From assembly GCA_002786065.1 (NCBI GenBank), contig NHNY01000008.1, positions 62,001-126,000 on the forward strand: 64,000 nt of DNA, in the 5' to 3' direction. Shown one piece after another: positions 1 to 11,510 of this stretch. Numbering within the stretch: position 1 is the first letter of the stretch; each line of letters starts with the position of its first letter. Position numbers and translations under genes: made by a program. A model generated the notes under the pieces. The model did no database searches. It worked only from the letters and a program-made list of their open reading frames with translations, and was not told the DNA's origin. Source of the DNA: Microcyclospora pomicola. Its lineage: Eukaryota > Ascomycota > Dothideomycetes > Capnodiales.

Positions 1-1
1 A

Positions 2-328
2 ACGACAAAGGATCAACGACAATTGGCCAAAGAGCAGGAGAGGCGCGACTACGAAGAGACCAATCTTGTACGTCTACCGAAGGAATCGAAGAAGGATCTG
101 CAACGACAGAAAGGGCAGGATCGAAGTGGCGGGTTTGGTGGGGAGGAGTGGAGAGGTCTCGGGGATAGTCTGGATCGCATTGGAGATCTGACGCGGAAAA
201 AGTCGAAAGACAGTGCGTTGGATAGGAGCAGGAAGCGCAGAGCTGTCGAGGACGGGCCTCGGGGTAGTGGAATTGGAGATGCATTTGATGTGAAGAAGAA
301 CAGGCTGTTGAAGAAGCAGCGTCGTTGA
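2..328 (+). CDS. LCP5: Lcp5/neuroguidin-type rRNA processing factor, C-terminal part
   Basis: The frame is already open at the left edge, so only the last 108 residues are in the window. Seen: a basic, charged tail with YEETNLVRLP, FGGEEWRGL and DAFDVKKNRLLKK, ending at TGA (326-328). These blocks fit the C-terminus of fungal Lcp5/neuroguidin (Sas10/Utp3 family), a nucleolar U3 snoRNP-associated protein needed for 18S rRNA maturation. The N-terminal Sas10/Utp3 domain would lie outside the window. No intron is seen in the visible part. The assignment rests on the C-terminal blocks only, so a related Sas10 family member is possible. Confidence 0.65.
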   Translation, partial: TTKDQRQLAKEQERRDYEETNLVRLPKESKKDLQRQKGQDRSGGFGGEEWRGLGDSLDRIGDLTRKKSKDSALDRSRKRRAVEDGPRGSGIGDAFDVKKNRLLKKQRR

Positions 329-803
329 TCAGCATGTTGGGTGAAACCTTATAGACTGTACGATAGAGTTGACAGCTTCAGGCTGAAGCTCTTTGTATCA
401 TTCCTGCTTCGGTGGCTCAAGGTCCTGTTCCATACTCACCCAACCGCTCACCTCAGCCTGACGGGAACTCGATGAATCAGACCGCAGGGACATTGCCAGC
501 GCTGCGATCAAAGAGTGACCGCTTCCTTGAGCAGCTTGTTGTTGAAGACGTAGTGTTGTGATTAGTATATGTACAGGTAGGATGTTGCGGTGACAATAAT
601 CATGGCGCTGACTAGAGCTACCTGAGCTTCCAGCTTCACCCCGGATCTGTCACGCTGACGACCAATACCCTCACTGAACAATGACGTGGGTTGTCCGACA
701 CACTACAACATACCTCCTTATACATCCCTTGCTACAAGTGCAACAGTTGCGAGTACACAGGATGCGCCGTTGACGAAAGCGCGAGACATTGATTGAATGA
801 GTG
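329..803. other. gene-free spacer
   Basis: Lies between the LCP5 stop and the OMA1 start, so it should hold the 3' end of the first and the promoter of the second. Short frames here lack family resemblance. No repeat or RNA gene seen. Confidence 0.6.
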
Positions 804-2049
804 ATGATTTCTTTCTTGCGAACAGTCTGGCGCGCATCACCTTCGAGCTTCTCAACCTCGACCACCCAACGAGCAGCGGCATCCACAGCTACGACCGCAA
901 ACCTGAGAAATGGCTTCGTGACGACCTTCCCACAAACACCTCGGGTGCAGCTATCCTCCCAACATTGCAGACCTGCCGGACAGAAACAGCGCACATACCA
1001 AACATGGACGCGGCGGAAAACACAGACAAATTGGCAGGAAAGGTTTCGCGCCTCTCGAGAGCAGTGTCGCCGGGGGTATAGGGCACCATATTCACGAGGG
1101 TCACCTATATACTACCAGAGCTATCGCGGCGCAAGTTCTTTGTTTGCCAGATGGGCGGCGCAACCAACGTTCTACTATCAAGTCGGAGGCATTGCCGTCG
1201 CATGCGGAGGGTTTTACGCTTTCAATCTTGAGCGCGTTCCCGTAAGACGCCCTCTATCAACATACCACGTGAGAGGGAGCTATACTCATAGGTGTGTCAC
1301 AGGTTTCAGGTCGCTCACGGTTCAATGTAATCTCTCCAAGTCTTGAAGTCCAGCTTGCAGAATCGCAATATGAGCAGACGATGCAGCAATTCGGCCGGCA
1401 GATCATGGGTCCCCACACCTATGAGCATCGGATGGTGCAGCGAGTGCTGGACCGGCTGATCCCTCATAGCGGACTCGAGAACGAGCAATGGGAGATCCAT
1501 GTCATCGACGCCGAAGATAAGAACGCCTTTGTCATCCCGGGCGGGAAAGTGTTCGTCTTTCGTGGCATCCTCGACATCTGCCAGGGCGAAGACGGACTGG
1601 CGGCGGTGCTCGGCCACGAGATCGCGCACAACGTCGCCCACCATGCCGCCGAGCGTATGTCGCAAGCCTTCGTCTTCCTGCCGCTTGCCTTTCTCGGCGC
1701 AATGACCTTGGAGGTCAGCCCTCGCATTCTAGATCTCGGTATCAGCCTAGCATTCACACTCCCCGGCTCACGAACGAATGAGACCGAAGCGGACTACATT
1801 GGCTTGCTGATGATGGCCGAGAGCTGCTACGACCCTTCCGCCGCCATGGGGTTGTGGGCGCGCATGGAGGAGGCGGAGAAGAACGCCCCTCCGCAATTCC
1901 TCAGCACCCATCCGAGCAATCACAACCGGCTCGAGAAGATCCGCGAGTGGCTACCGCAGGCGCAGCAGAAATGGGAACAGAGCGATTGCAGTGCCATGGG
2001 AAAGTATGCGAGAGAGTTCCGAGATCGATACGACATGGCACGGCTGTAG
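804..2049 (+). CDS. OMA1: OMA1-like mitochondrial inner-membrane metalloprotease (M48)
   Basis: Two exons, 804-1241 and 1303-2049, give 394 residues. The 61-nt intron begins GTAAGA and ends CACAG, and splicing restores the block ERVPVSGRSRFN typical of the family (phase 0). The first ATG in frame is 804; the N-terminus (MISFLRTVWRASPSSFSTS) is a basic, Ser-rich mitochondrial presequence. A membrane segment (YYQVGGIAVACGGFYAF) precedes the peptidase domain. The zinc site HEIAH lies at about residues 251-255, and the third ligand fits NETEAD downstream. OMA1 is a stress-activated quality-control protease of the mitochondrial inner membrane. All catalytic residues are present. It converges on the ETF-beta gene. 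Confidence 0.93.
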
Positions 2050-2506
2050 AACTGAGCCACCCTCCGGTTCCGGACATCACGAAGCCTCACAAGTGGGAGG
2101 CATTTCCCCCTTTCGCGGTTTGTACGATGAGACGAAACGCATGCCGCAGGGATGCGTATGACTTTATGTTGCCTTAATCTTATAGCTTGTCAAAAACGCA
2201 GCTCAACCCTCTTCAAGATGTGACGAGAGATGGAGACTCTCCTAGCTTCTAGCCATCGAGCAACGCTGGTCAATGTCGCCGTATCGTTGTGGACCGTACA
2301 GTACATCAAACCAGTAGACATAAACAATGGCATCTTGCGTTCCGATCTTCCTCAAGAAGTCGTGATCCGCTGTGAGCACAGATGATCTCCCCCAGTGCCT
2401 CGGATCATTTCGTTTGCAGGATGTCGTAAGTTTTGTGTCAATGTCTACAGGAAATATATACATGCTGCCCCTCTGCACTTTTCTCCCTCCACCACGACAA
2501 TGACGT
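2050..2506. other. gene-free convergent spacer
   Basis: Separates the 3' ends of OMA1 (+) and ETF-beta (-). It should hold both terminators. No coding signal or repeat recognised. Confidence 0.6.
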
Positions 2507-3343
2507 TCATATCGCGCCAAGCTCCTTCAGCTTACCGATCAAGCCATCCACATCCTCCACCTTGCCGCCGCCCTGCCGCGCCGGCGGCTCGATCACCTTG
2601 ACCGTCTTGAGCCGCTTCTCCGCCGCGTCAAGCCCGTAGTCTTTGAGCGACTTCTTGACGAGCGGCTTCTTCTTCGCCTTCATGATGTTGGGCAGGCTGG
2701 CGTAGCGCGGCTCGTTGAGGCGCAGGTCCGTCGTGATGATCATGGGCAGTTTGGCGCGCAGCGTCTCGACGCCGCCATCCACCTCGCGCGTCACCGTGCA
2801 CGTCTCGCCGTCGATGGCGACCTTGCTGGCGCCCGTGGCCTGCGGCCAGCCCAGCAGGCCCGCCAGCATCTGGCCCGTCTGGTTGGCGTCGTCGTCGATG
2901 CTCTGCTTGCCCAGGATCACCAGGTTGCGCTTCTCCTCCTCGACTACCTTGCGCAGCATCTTGGCCACGCTGAGCGGCTCCAGCTCGCCCTCCTCCACCA
3001 CGTGGATGCCGCGGTCGGCGCCCATGGCCATGGCGGTGCGCAGCACGTCCTGCGCTTTGGCGGGTCCGGCGGAGAAGGCGAGGATGTCCTCGACGGGGGT
3101 CTTCTTCGCCTCGCGCAGTCGTACGGCCTCCTCGATCGAGAGTTCGTCGAACGGGTTCATGCTGTGCTTGACGCCGGCGGTCTCGACGGCCGTTTGCGCC
3201 TTGTTGACGCGAGGTTTGACCTGTGGGAGAGCTCGTGGTTAGTGGGGATTCTCGTTGTTGGACTGAAGGGAGTTGGGAGGAGGGGTGCGCACAGCATAGT
3301 CAATGACCCGCTTGACGGGTACTAATATTCTCAGTCCTGACAT
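2507..3343 (-). CDS. ETFB: electron transfer flavoprotein beta subunit
   Basis: Exons 3343-3293 and 3220-2507 (minus strand) give 254 residues, close to the human protein. Exon 1 codes MSGLRILVPVKRVIDYA; the 72-nt intron starts GTGCGC, a weaker donor, and ends CACAG; exon 2 continues VKPRVNKAQTAVETAGVKHS then MNPFDE. This matches the family order (VKRVIDYAV..GVKHSMNPF). The ETF signature region (LPMIITTDLRLNEPRYASLPNIMKAKKKP) is intact. With the alpha subunit it binds FAD and passes electrons from mitochondrial acyl-CoA and other dehydrogenases to ETF-ubiquinone oxidoreductase. The start is fixed by the family; a longer upstream frame is leader. Confidence 0.94.
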
Positions 3344-3940
3344 GTCGATGTGTATGTGAACTCCGAGAAAGAGTATCGTCAAGTGTGCATAGAGCTCATC
3401 AAAGACATGTCGAAAGACTGCTAGCTTGCGAGATCGGATTGTTACGGTCCACCTCGGCAACGGCTTCCCGACATTTCACATGGCATTTCTACTTATGACG
3501 AAGACACCACTCTTGTTGTATATCTAATGTTGCTGAGACTACAACCCAGAACCCATGTTGTTTCATGTTGCTGATGCAAGCCTCTGTATGATACAATACA
3601 GTCACATAAGCTACACGTTTTCATCATTCACAGCAAGCAACAAGCAACAAGACAGCAAGATAGCAGACATGTTTGGTCTCCGCATTGTCAATATTGTCTA
3701 AAATACATCAAAATACAACTGACTTTAACAAAAAAGTCATGGGTACGACATGCGCATGTAGATGTCGGCTGGTGTATTGCTACACTTGCCCTCCCATTCG
3801 CTGTTGTCATACCTCGTTGCATGTATGTAACATCGCACAGCTAATCAATAATCCGTGGAGAGGAGTGCTCAGCATCTAGGAACTTGTTCTTCCTGTGTCG
3901 ATGAGAGTTGCTCTGTTTTGAAGGATGAGCCGTGGCTCGT
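3344..3940. other. gene-free spacer
   Basis: Holds the ETFB leader/promoter and the 3' end of the RRM gene. AT-richer with many short CA/TG words; no frame with family resemblance. Confidence 0.55.
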
Positions 3941-5155
3941 CTATGCCGTGGCGGTTGGTGGCACACTGGCAGAGCCCTCGGCGGTGGACGGGGTTCCATC
4001 GACCTCAGCACCACCCTCGAGTGGGGCCGAGGGGTCCTCATCTTCCTTTCCAGGGCTGTCGATGGCGACCTTGACAGCGATCTCGCGACCTTCGATCTCC
4101 TTGCCATTCATCTCGGAGCATGCCTTCTGCTGAAGCTCCTCGCTAGAGAGCGTGACAAAGCCGAAGCCACGACCCTTGCGGGGTTCGTTGCGAGCCTGGA
4201 GCTTGCGGACCATGAACTTGGGAATGGGACGGAGGGCGATCTTGGCAGAGGTGGGCGAGTATTCAGCGAAGATTTCGAGGAGCTGAGGAAGCAAAGTCAG
4301 TATGGGATGCGCAGTGGGAGAGTAATGAACTTGGCTGATTTATTGCTTACCTTGTCCTCGCGAAGATCGTACGGCAGGTTGGCGACCATGATCTTCGTCT
4401 TGCTGGGGACACCGTCCTCGGGTGGTCCACGCTGCTTACGAGGGCGCTGCGCGCTCTTGCCAGCGTCGTCGGTGGTGAGAGCATCCTCAGCGCCGTTCTC
4501 GGTAGTCAAAGCCTCGTTTGTGGTCGCTGTCAAGGGGAGGACTTGGCCGGGCACATTGGTAGGGCCATCAGTTCCGTCCTCGCCGGTCTTCTTTCCGCCT
4601 CGTCCCCCACGACCAGCACGTGCGCCGCGTCCACGGCCACGTCCGCGAGTCGAGTTGCGGCGACGCTCCTGGCCCTCGCCTCCCTCGACTGCCTCAGCGC
4701 CGTTCTGCTCTGGCTTGCGTGCGAGTTGTACAGAGACCTTGCGCTCCATGATGGTCTTTCCGTTCAGCTCGTTGATGGCGCGCTCAGCCTCAGATGGTGT
4801 AGACACGTCGACGAAGGCGTATCCGACCGGGCGGGTGGTGCGTGGGTTGGTTGGGATCGAGGTCGTCTCGCTGTCACACATTGTCAGTCAGAAGGCCATT
4901 GTCTGAGCTCTGCAGATTCTAGACATACACAAGGTAATCCTTGAAGAAGTCCTTCAACTCTCCCTCAGTGGTCGCATAAGCGAGGTTTCCAATGTATAGT
5001 CGCCTGCCCTCGGCAGCACTGGCGATGACTGCTTCGTTCTGGGCAGCGTTGATGGGCTTGTCGCCGCCAGCACCGACGTTGGCGCCCTCGGCGGTGGTGG
5101 AAGGCTCGTTCAGCGAGGTGCTGGCCATTGCGGTGGTTGCAGCTTCAAGAGACAT
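3941..5155 (-). CDS. SBP1: Sbp1-like RNA-binding protein, RRM-RGG-RRM
   Basis: Three exons on the minus strand, 5155-4929, 4870-4351 and 4282-3941, give 362 residues. Donors are GTATGT and GTAAGC, and the reading frame is kept (phases 2 and 0). RRM1 (RRLYIGNLAYATTEGEL ... GYAFVDV) covers about residues 50-130 and is interrupted by intron 1. A Gly/Arg box (RGRGRGRGARAGRGGRGG) follows near 150-165. RRM2 (TKIMVANLPYDLREDK ... GFGFVTL) runs from about 232 to 330. The order RRM-RGG-RRM is that of yeast Sbp1, a cytoplasmic mRNA-binding translation repressor linked to decapping. The tail is acidic. Orthology is inferred from architecture; another fungal RRM/RGG protein is the alternative. Confidence 0.85.
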
Positions 5156-5996
5156 GATAGCGGTGGTCGGTCGGTTGTCGAGAACACGAAGAGTACTTGT
5201 GTGGATGGGGAGTACTTCGGTGGGAATGAAGTACTTCGTGGGTGAACTTGAGAGACCAAGGATGCAGAACCGCTGGTGTTGCTGCTGGAAGGTGGTTGAC
5301 AAGCTATGGAAGGCGAAAATGTCACGTTAGCACGTGTGCGACCATCGGAATAAATGGGTGACGGAATGCAGTGAAGCTTGCGGCATGTGTGAAGGCCGGG
5401 CAGGTCAGCGCGTGCTCGAGGCAGACTTACGGAGAGTTGGGTTGATGGCTAGCTAGGTGGCCGGGGTGGTCGTTTGACGGGTATTGGAGGTTGTCGTGAT
5501 CGGGCTTGACTGAGGTTGATGAAGAGGAGAGGGAGGAAGGGAAGTCGAGAAAAGGAGAAGAGACGTTCTTGTAGCACGCACCAGGCAAGTTTCACCCCGA
5601 GACGTCAGGAAAGTCGCAGCTCCCAAATTTTGGGACGGGGCTTGGCAAGGGTCCCGCGATGATTGGCTGGACCGCGGGCCTAGCGCATGGGGAAGCACAC
5701 GACACCACCGCCTCATGAATCCAGACACCGAGACCTTATATCGACGTTGAATGGGATATTGTAGCTATACACCGACAGACCATTACGATACTTATCCATC
5801 TAGTTGTCTGATGTATCAACCCGTTATCGAGTATGATGTTGATTTGACCAGTATTGTTGTAGACATATGCCGATCGCGTCATTAGCTCTGTCCTGTGCAC
5901 TAGGTTGAGCCTCATCTTCAACTTCAAGGCCTCGACCGTGAATGATGCTTATACACTAAGATAAACTCACCGCTGATCGGCATCCAAGTGTGATTC
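5156..5996. other. divergent promoter region
   Basis: Between the divergently transcribed Sbp1-like gene and TAH18. Pyrimidine-rich on the minus strand around 5450-5560, as in many fungal leaders. It contains the candidate leader intron at 5304-5430. The 91-residue minus-strand frame at 5453-5728 looks like leader rather than protein. Confidence 0.55.
5304..5430 (-). other. candidate 5'-leader intron of the Sbp1-like gene
   Basis: On the minus strand a consensus donor GTAAGT (5430-5425) is followed by a branch-like GCTAAC and an acceptor TTCCATAG ending at 5304, 127 nt in all. It ends about 150 nt before the Sbp1-like ATG. It does not change the protein; it is a splice prediction from consensus alone. 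Confidence 0.5.
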
Positions 5997-8064
5997 ATGG
6001 AAAAGGCGGATGTACACTCTGAAAGCGTAACAGCAGTGAAGCAGAGGTATGTCGTATTGTGTCATTAGATTATATGTGACATGCTCGATATGTGACAAAA
6101 GTATCCTCCCACGTGGGATCCGGCGATCATGATCTGACCACATCGCTAACATCTGAATCAGGAACAAAGTCAGCAAGGATGCCGAGCGGACGGCGCTGGT
6201 CCTCTATGGATCAGAAACAGGCAACGCCCAGGATGCGGCGGAAGAAGTAGGCAATATGACCGCTCGCCTCCACTTCGACACAACTATCCTCGACATGGAC
6301 TCGATCCAGCTGAAGGAAGTCGTTCGATCAACCATTATCATGTTCGTCATCTCTACCACCGGCCAAGGAGAGATGCCGCAGAATGCTCGGCGGTTCTGGA
6401 AAACTCTGCTGAGTAGTGCTCTCAAGCCAGGCCTGTTGCGCCGTCTGCGCTTCTCATCGTTCGGTATTGGAGACAGTTCATACGCTCGCTTCAACGTTGC
6501 TCATCGGATGCTTCACGGTCGTCTGACGCAGCTCGGCGCCCAGACGTTCTGTGATCGAGGCGAAGGCAACGAGCAACATCCAGAAGGCCACAGTGCTGGA
6601 CTACGAATGTGGATGGTCGCATTGAAGCAAGAAATATTGAACTCCTATGCTTTGCCGGAATCACTCCAGCCCATTGCCGACGATGAGTTCCTGGAACCGA
6701 AGTGGAGATTAGAGCTCAACCCCATCACTGCGCCTGCCCCTGATGGAAAGACTCCTCACGAGCAGCCATTGCATCCCTCACCAGCCCTGATCCCCATCCA
6801 TGGAGCATGCTGTGCTGACATCGTAAAGAACGATCGCATCACAACACATGACCATTTTCAAGATGTACGGCTTCTCGATCTTCGCGTCAAAGGGTCAATA
6901 AAGTATGGTCCAGGTGCTGTGGCTGTCATATATCCCAAAAACTTCCCTCAAGACGTGCAAGAATTCATCGATTTGATGGCATGGAACTCCATTGCCGATC
7001 AGCCTATACATCTCACATCTAAAGTCCATTCAAAGAGCGGCTCCCCTTCGCCCTTGCGACACCTTGATCTCGACAACATCACCATTAAAATGAGGTGGCT
7101 GTTGGAAAACGTGCTAGATATCATGTCGATTCCTCGCCGTTCCTTCTTTGCGAACCTGGTCTACTTCGCGGGGACCGCGTCCGAAGACGAAGCTTACCAG
7201 AAAGAACGATTGATGGAGCTGGCCAATCCGGAACTTATCGACGAGCTTTGGGATTACACCACCCGTCCGAAGCGGACCATTCTTGAGGTGATGATGGACT
7301 TTACCACTATAAAGATACCTTGGCAGTACGCACTGACGGTCCTTCCGGTCATACGTGGCAGGCAATTCAGCATCGCCAGCGGAGGTGACCTTCTCCTGAC
7401 GGAAGACGGCCGGACCAAAGTCGAGCTGCTCGTCGCCATTGCCGACCCACCCAGTCCGATTATCAAATGGCGTCGTCGCTATGGTGTATGCACGCGCTAC
7501 ATAGCCACTCTGCAGGCCGATCAGCAGATCAACATCAGCATCCAGCCAGGATACCTAGACGTCCAGCCGGACGAGCTTGCCGCCCCTGTAGTCATGATCG
7601 GACCCGGTACAGGTGTCGCCCCGATGCGCTCCATGATCTACCAGCGTCTTGCCTGGGCACGCGCGTCAAGTACCCGCGCACCAGGGCAAGGTCTAGCAGA
7701 CGACATACTGATCTTCGGCTGCCGCGCCTCCGCCAGCGACTACTTCTTTCACAATGAATGGGAACCTCTTTGTCGTGACGAAGGCTTGACTGTGCTGACC
7801 GCCTTCTCGCGCGACAAGCACCAGCCACGGCAGTACGTGCAGGACCATATCCGCGCCAACGGACCGCGTATCCGTGACGCGCTGATCGCACAAAGGGGGA
7901 AAGTGTACGTCTGCGGGTCGTCCGGGAACATGCCCAAAGGTGTACGTGAGGCGCTGTTGGACGTCTTGGAGCGCGAAGGGGAAGATGGCATGACACGTGC
8001 TGAGGCAGAGACATATCTAGACGGCATGGAGAAACAAGGGCGTTATAAGCAGGAGACGTGGTAG
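5997..8064 (+). CDS. TAH18: NADPH-dependent diflavin reductase Tah18
   Basis: The long frame opens after an in-frame stop without a start, so a short first exon was sought. Exon 1, 5997-6046, codes MEKADVHSESVTAVKQ; the intron (6047-6161) has donor GTATGT, branch CTAAC and acceptor CAG; exon 2 is 6162-8064. The product is 650 residues. Domains: flavodoxin-like (TALVLYGSETGNAQDAAEE at the start, then ISTTGQGEMP), an FAD-binding ferredoxin-reductase core (RQFSIAS), and an NADPH-binding part (GPGTGVAPMRS, VYVCGSSGNMPKGVREAL). Tah18 passes electrons from NADPH to Dre2 in cytosolic iron-sulfur assembly. The small first exon is a prediction, but it fits phase and consensus exactly. Confidence 0.92.
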
Positions 8065-8406
8065 ATTCGTTACCTCATCCCACATGATCACATGAACTTG
8101 ATGCCACATGTCAAAGCACGTGATAACGAGACAAATTTTCCTCCTTCCTAGATAGGAAAGTGAATGTTGAGGTGGATCTATGTCTGTTAGCGTGGAGGGA
8201 CGAGGAGCCAATGGCTGGTATGAGACGGTGGGAAAGTCTGCTGTTTGGGCCCAATGTACGTCCAGGAGCATGAGCATGTGATAGTAGGCTGTTTGGCACG
8301 TGAATCGTCGTTCGCATATTCGCTATACCCTAACTTCGGGTTGCTTCATGAGTTACAGATCGCATCGCCATCATTGCTCATACAATCTCTTATTTCTCCA
8401 ATCATC
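8065..8406. other. gene-free convergent spacer
   Basis: Between the 3' ends of TAH18 and the epoxide hydrolase. Nothing recognised beyond presumed terminators. Confidence 0.55.
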
Positions 8407-9657
8407 TCAGAGCTTACTCTTTCCACCCAACACGACGCCTTCGAACCAGCGGCGAATGACCCCATTCGTTTCGTCCGGCGTGTGCCACAGCGCCCAGTGG
8501 CTGGCGTGGACCTCGCCGCGCGTGAGCTGCGGGATCTTGGCCCCCATGCCGATGCTCATGCTAGGGACCAGGACGAAGTCGAACAGCGCCTGGATGAACA
8601 GCGTCGGCTGCGTGATCTGATTCGACCCCGTGCGTGCGGATTGCGGCAGCTGTTGGTCCTCGTCGTAGTTCAGCCGGTGCGTGCGGTACCAGTTGCAGGG
8701 GCCGTGGAAACTGGTCTTCAGATAGCTGGCGACGTAGAAGTCCATTTCCTGACCGACGACGATTAGCTGCACGTAGGAAAAGACAGGGGACGTGGCTGGC
8801 TACATACCTCGTTGCTCATCAACGGCGAATCGCCGACCTTCTCGTCATCGTCTGAAATCACTTCCAGATTGATCCCTTGCTCGGCCGTCATGATGGGCTT
8901 GCCACTCTTGACTGGGCCGCCGTAGATCCCCTGGAGGAACTTCCGCACTTGCTTCTCGCCCGCCAGCGCCTTTTCGATCACTTGCTCCTCGCTGCCGAGC
9001 TGCAGTTGGTAGCCAAGGTTCGGCAGCCTCTCGCGGACCGCGACGGGGTCGATGTAAGCCTTCTGCGGCTCCATATACGGCGTCGCCACGCTGAAGACGT
9101 GCGAGACGAGCTCGGGATACCATTGCGCGGTGCGATACACGACCATGCCGCCCCAGTCATGTCCGCCGAGGATGATCTTGTGCACTCCGAGGGCCTTTGC
9201 GATACCAGCGATGCCATCGGCGTGTGCTTTGAACGTGTAGTCTGCGAGGTCCTCAGACACGCCCTACGAATGCTGGTCAGGTGATGGCCGCAATGATGCT
9301 GGGAGGGAGCATATACCGTCTCGCCATAACCTATGCAATCGATGGCGATGCACCTCATGCCAAGATCAAGCAGCATAGGGATCTGGTAACGCCAGGCAAG
9401 AGCGAGATCCGGCCAGCCATGGACCAGGAAGACGGTCCCGCGTTGAGGAACCTTAGGGACAGCATCGAGGTAGTCTGTGAAGCTAAATCAGCACTATTGT
9501 TGTATGACTTCGTCATTGAAGGACATGGTATTCACTCACGCCATCGCGTCCCATTGACCTTAGCATAGCCATGCGTATATCTCTCGTCCTTGACAGCAAG
9601 CCGATCGACGTTCAGATTGCCTTCAGCCGGGGGAACCACGAGAATATTGTTAGCCAT
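8407..9657 (-). CDS. epoxide hydrolase-like alpha/beta hydrolase
   Basis: Four exons on the minus strand: 9657-9540, 9474-9317, 9263-8808 and 8766-8407, for 363 residues. Donors are GTGAGT, GTATAT and GTATGT (twice counted the same way for the last); all junctions keep frame. The oxyanion motif HGWPD, the nucleophile elbow GGHDWGG (Asp128) and a late SHWALWHTPDE with the probable catalytic His are all present. Asp rather than Ser as nucleophile, with HGWP, points to the soluble epoxide hydrolase/haloalkane dehalogenase branch; HGxP and EMDFYV...GPCNWYR favour epoxide hydrolase. Substrate is unknown; detoxification or lipid epoxide turnover is plausible. No signal peptide seen. Confidence 0.87.
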
Positions 9658-10305
9658 TCACCCAACCTTGAAGATGTTTTCTACGCGCGTTTTGCTTGCA
9701 TCAAATCGACAAGACAAATCAATGGCAGGCGACTGCGATTCACGAGAGCTCACATTTTGCCAATAGCCCCGAGAAGAATGGCGACTTGAGCGTGGCCAGA
9801 GTCGCAAAGTCCTTGGCTCCTAGCGCCATGACCTCGGCTGGAATGCCTATGGCGGCGCCAGCCCAGGATAAAAGGCCGCTCATGGCTGTACGGTCGGACG
9901 ACGGTGTCGTGATTGGGGTGGAAGGATCGTTCTATAAAGGTCTTAGGATAGATTCTGATCGTAGTGAGATTCAGCAAAAGTACAATCTTTGATGAAGACA
10001 CACATTGTCCGGATTCGTACACGAATGGTGCATCTAAAGGAGTGATTGCTGCCTGCGGTCACAAATCCTCATGTGTGCTAGCTTAGGTCGACATCAGACA
10101 ACGCCAAAGCCGTCTTGCTGATATTGACGGCCGTATGCGCTGATGTGAAGGCTTCTACGGTGTATTCGTGGTGACTTGCTCGCAAAGGCATGATCTGCCA
10201 CTGGCCTGCTGGAAACTCTACGTGGTGGAAGAAGTGGATTAGGAGTTCGCTATTAACTGACAGCGCTATCTAATCATCATTAGGAGATCACAAGTCTACA
10301 ACGCA
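9658..10305. other. gene-free spacer
   Basis: Upstream of the epoxide hydrolase and downstream of the pinin-like gene. Short frames in several phases, none convincing. Confidence 0.55.
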
Positions 10306-11510
10306 TCAATAGATGACGGTATCCTCATCACCCTCCACGACATGGTCTCCCTCATCGTCTGCAAGTAAGTGCGGCTTCGACAGAGGCTCACCTGCAGAGA
10401 CCTCCTTGCCATCAGCAGCTGGCGACGGACTTTTTGTGTCAGCATCTTCGTTATCGGAATCAGAGTTAGAAGCCCCAGCGGGTTCGTGTTGCGCGTCTTC
10501 AGGAAACTTAGCCTGTGCACCTGCATCTGCGTTAGTTTTACCTGCATCGTGGCCACCCATGTTCGTATCTAGCGGCTCGGCTTCTGCTTCATGGTTGGTG
10601 GCAGCGTGTTCTGTGGCTGGATCTACCGGAACAGTCGAGTCAGCTAAACGTTGCACGAGGTTTCGGGTGCTATTGGGCAGAGACATACCATCATCGTTCC
10701 TGGCGGTGTCAGAAGCGTCGCGTCTGTCATCCTCGAAGCGTTGAAGCTCGCGGTCGATCTGTGCTCGAGTGTCTCTGAGCTGATCCGCAATGCGGTCTTC
10801 CTCATCCGGGCGGAGGTCCCATGGGCGATAGTACTAAGAACAGTCGTCAGCATATGACTTGAATGCTTGGCTAGATTGGCACACATACCAAACGTGGCTC
10901 GGCGAGCGTCTGGAGAGAATTCGCTGCATGCAACATATGCCGATGCCGTACTCGCATCTAGATTAGGGTCAACATGAGTATGATTGGTGTTTGCTGATCG
11001 TCTTCGACATACGTTGTCCTCATTCACCTTCCTCTGCACACTCTTGCGATGTTCTGCGAGCTTCTCCAATCTGCGTTGCTTGTCCTCTAGTCGTTCCTCA
11101 TCCTGTCGTTGCAGTTCAGCCTTCCGCCGACTCTCGATTTCCTGTCTCTTCTTTGCGACGCGGTCACTCGGCTGGTTGAGGTTGCCTAACAATGCGCCGA
11201 ACAGCCGCTTGCCGCGCTTCTTGTCATCCACCGCCAGTCCTCTCCTACGTGGTTCGCGCGTGCTCATCGGCTCGTCCTTGGTCGCTGGCAGCTCAGCATT
11301 TGCTGACGGTTCCGATGGCATTCTCGTTTCGTCTGCAGCATCGCGAGCTTCATTCCCGTCACCATGAGCATCGACACGCGGCCTCTTCCCTTCCTCGTCG
11401 CGTTCATCGGTTTCGGAGAGGCGTCGTTTCAAGCCACCTGGACTCTGTGAACCATTCAACTCCGAAGCAGACATTGTGACGGGCGAGTCCATCGTTGCCG
11501 TTACTGCCAT
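10306..11510 (-). CDS. pinin/SDK/MemA-domain protein
   Basis: Four exons on the minus strand: 11510-11013, 10957-10889, 10833-10689 and 10622-10306, giving 342 residues. All three donors are GTATGT. The pinin_SDK_memA core (RRGLAVDDKKRGKRLFGALLG then a long charged helix) lies at about residues 85-165. Exon 2 codes only 23 residues (MRVRHRHMLHAANSLQTLAE...) and exon 3 supplies YYRPWDLRPDEED, the usual pinin continuation, which supports both junctions. The C-terminal 100 residues are acidic and low-complexity. Pinin-family proteins are nuclear and act in exon-junction/splicing complexes. Start is uncertain: ATGs at 11492 and 11474 are in frame, and the last has the best fungal context (CACAATGTC). 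Confidence 0.85.

Noticed and set aside
671-1104. Overlapping minus-strand frames at the OMA1 5' end
   Set aside because: They are antisense to the first OMA1 exon and have no family resemblance.
5453-5728. 91-residue minus-strand frame
   Set aside because: Low-complexity Ser/Thr/Pro composition in the pyrimidine-rich leader of the Sbp1-like gene.
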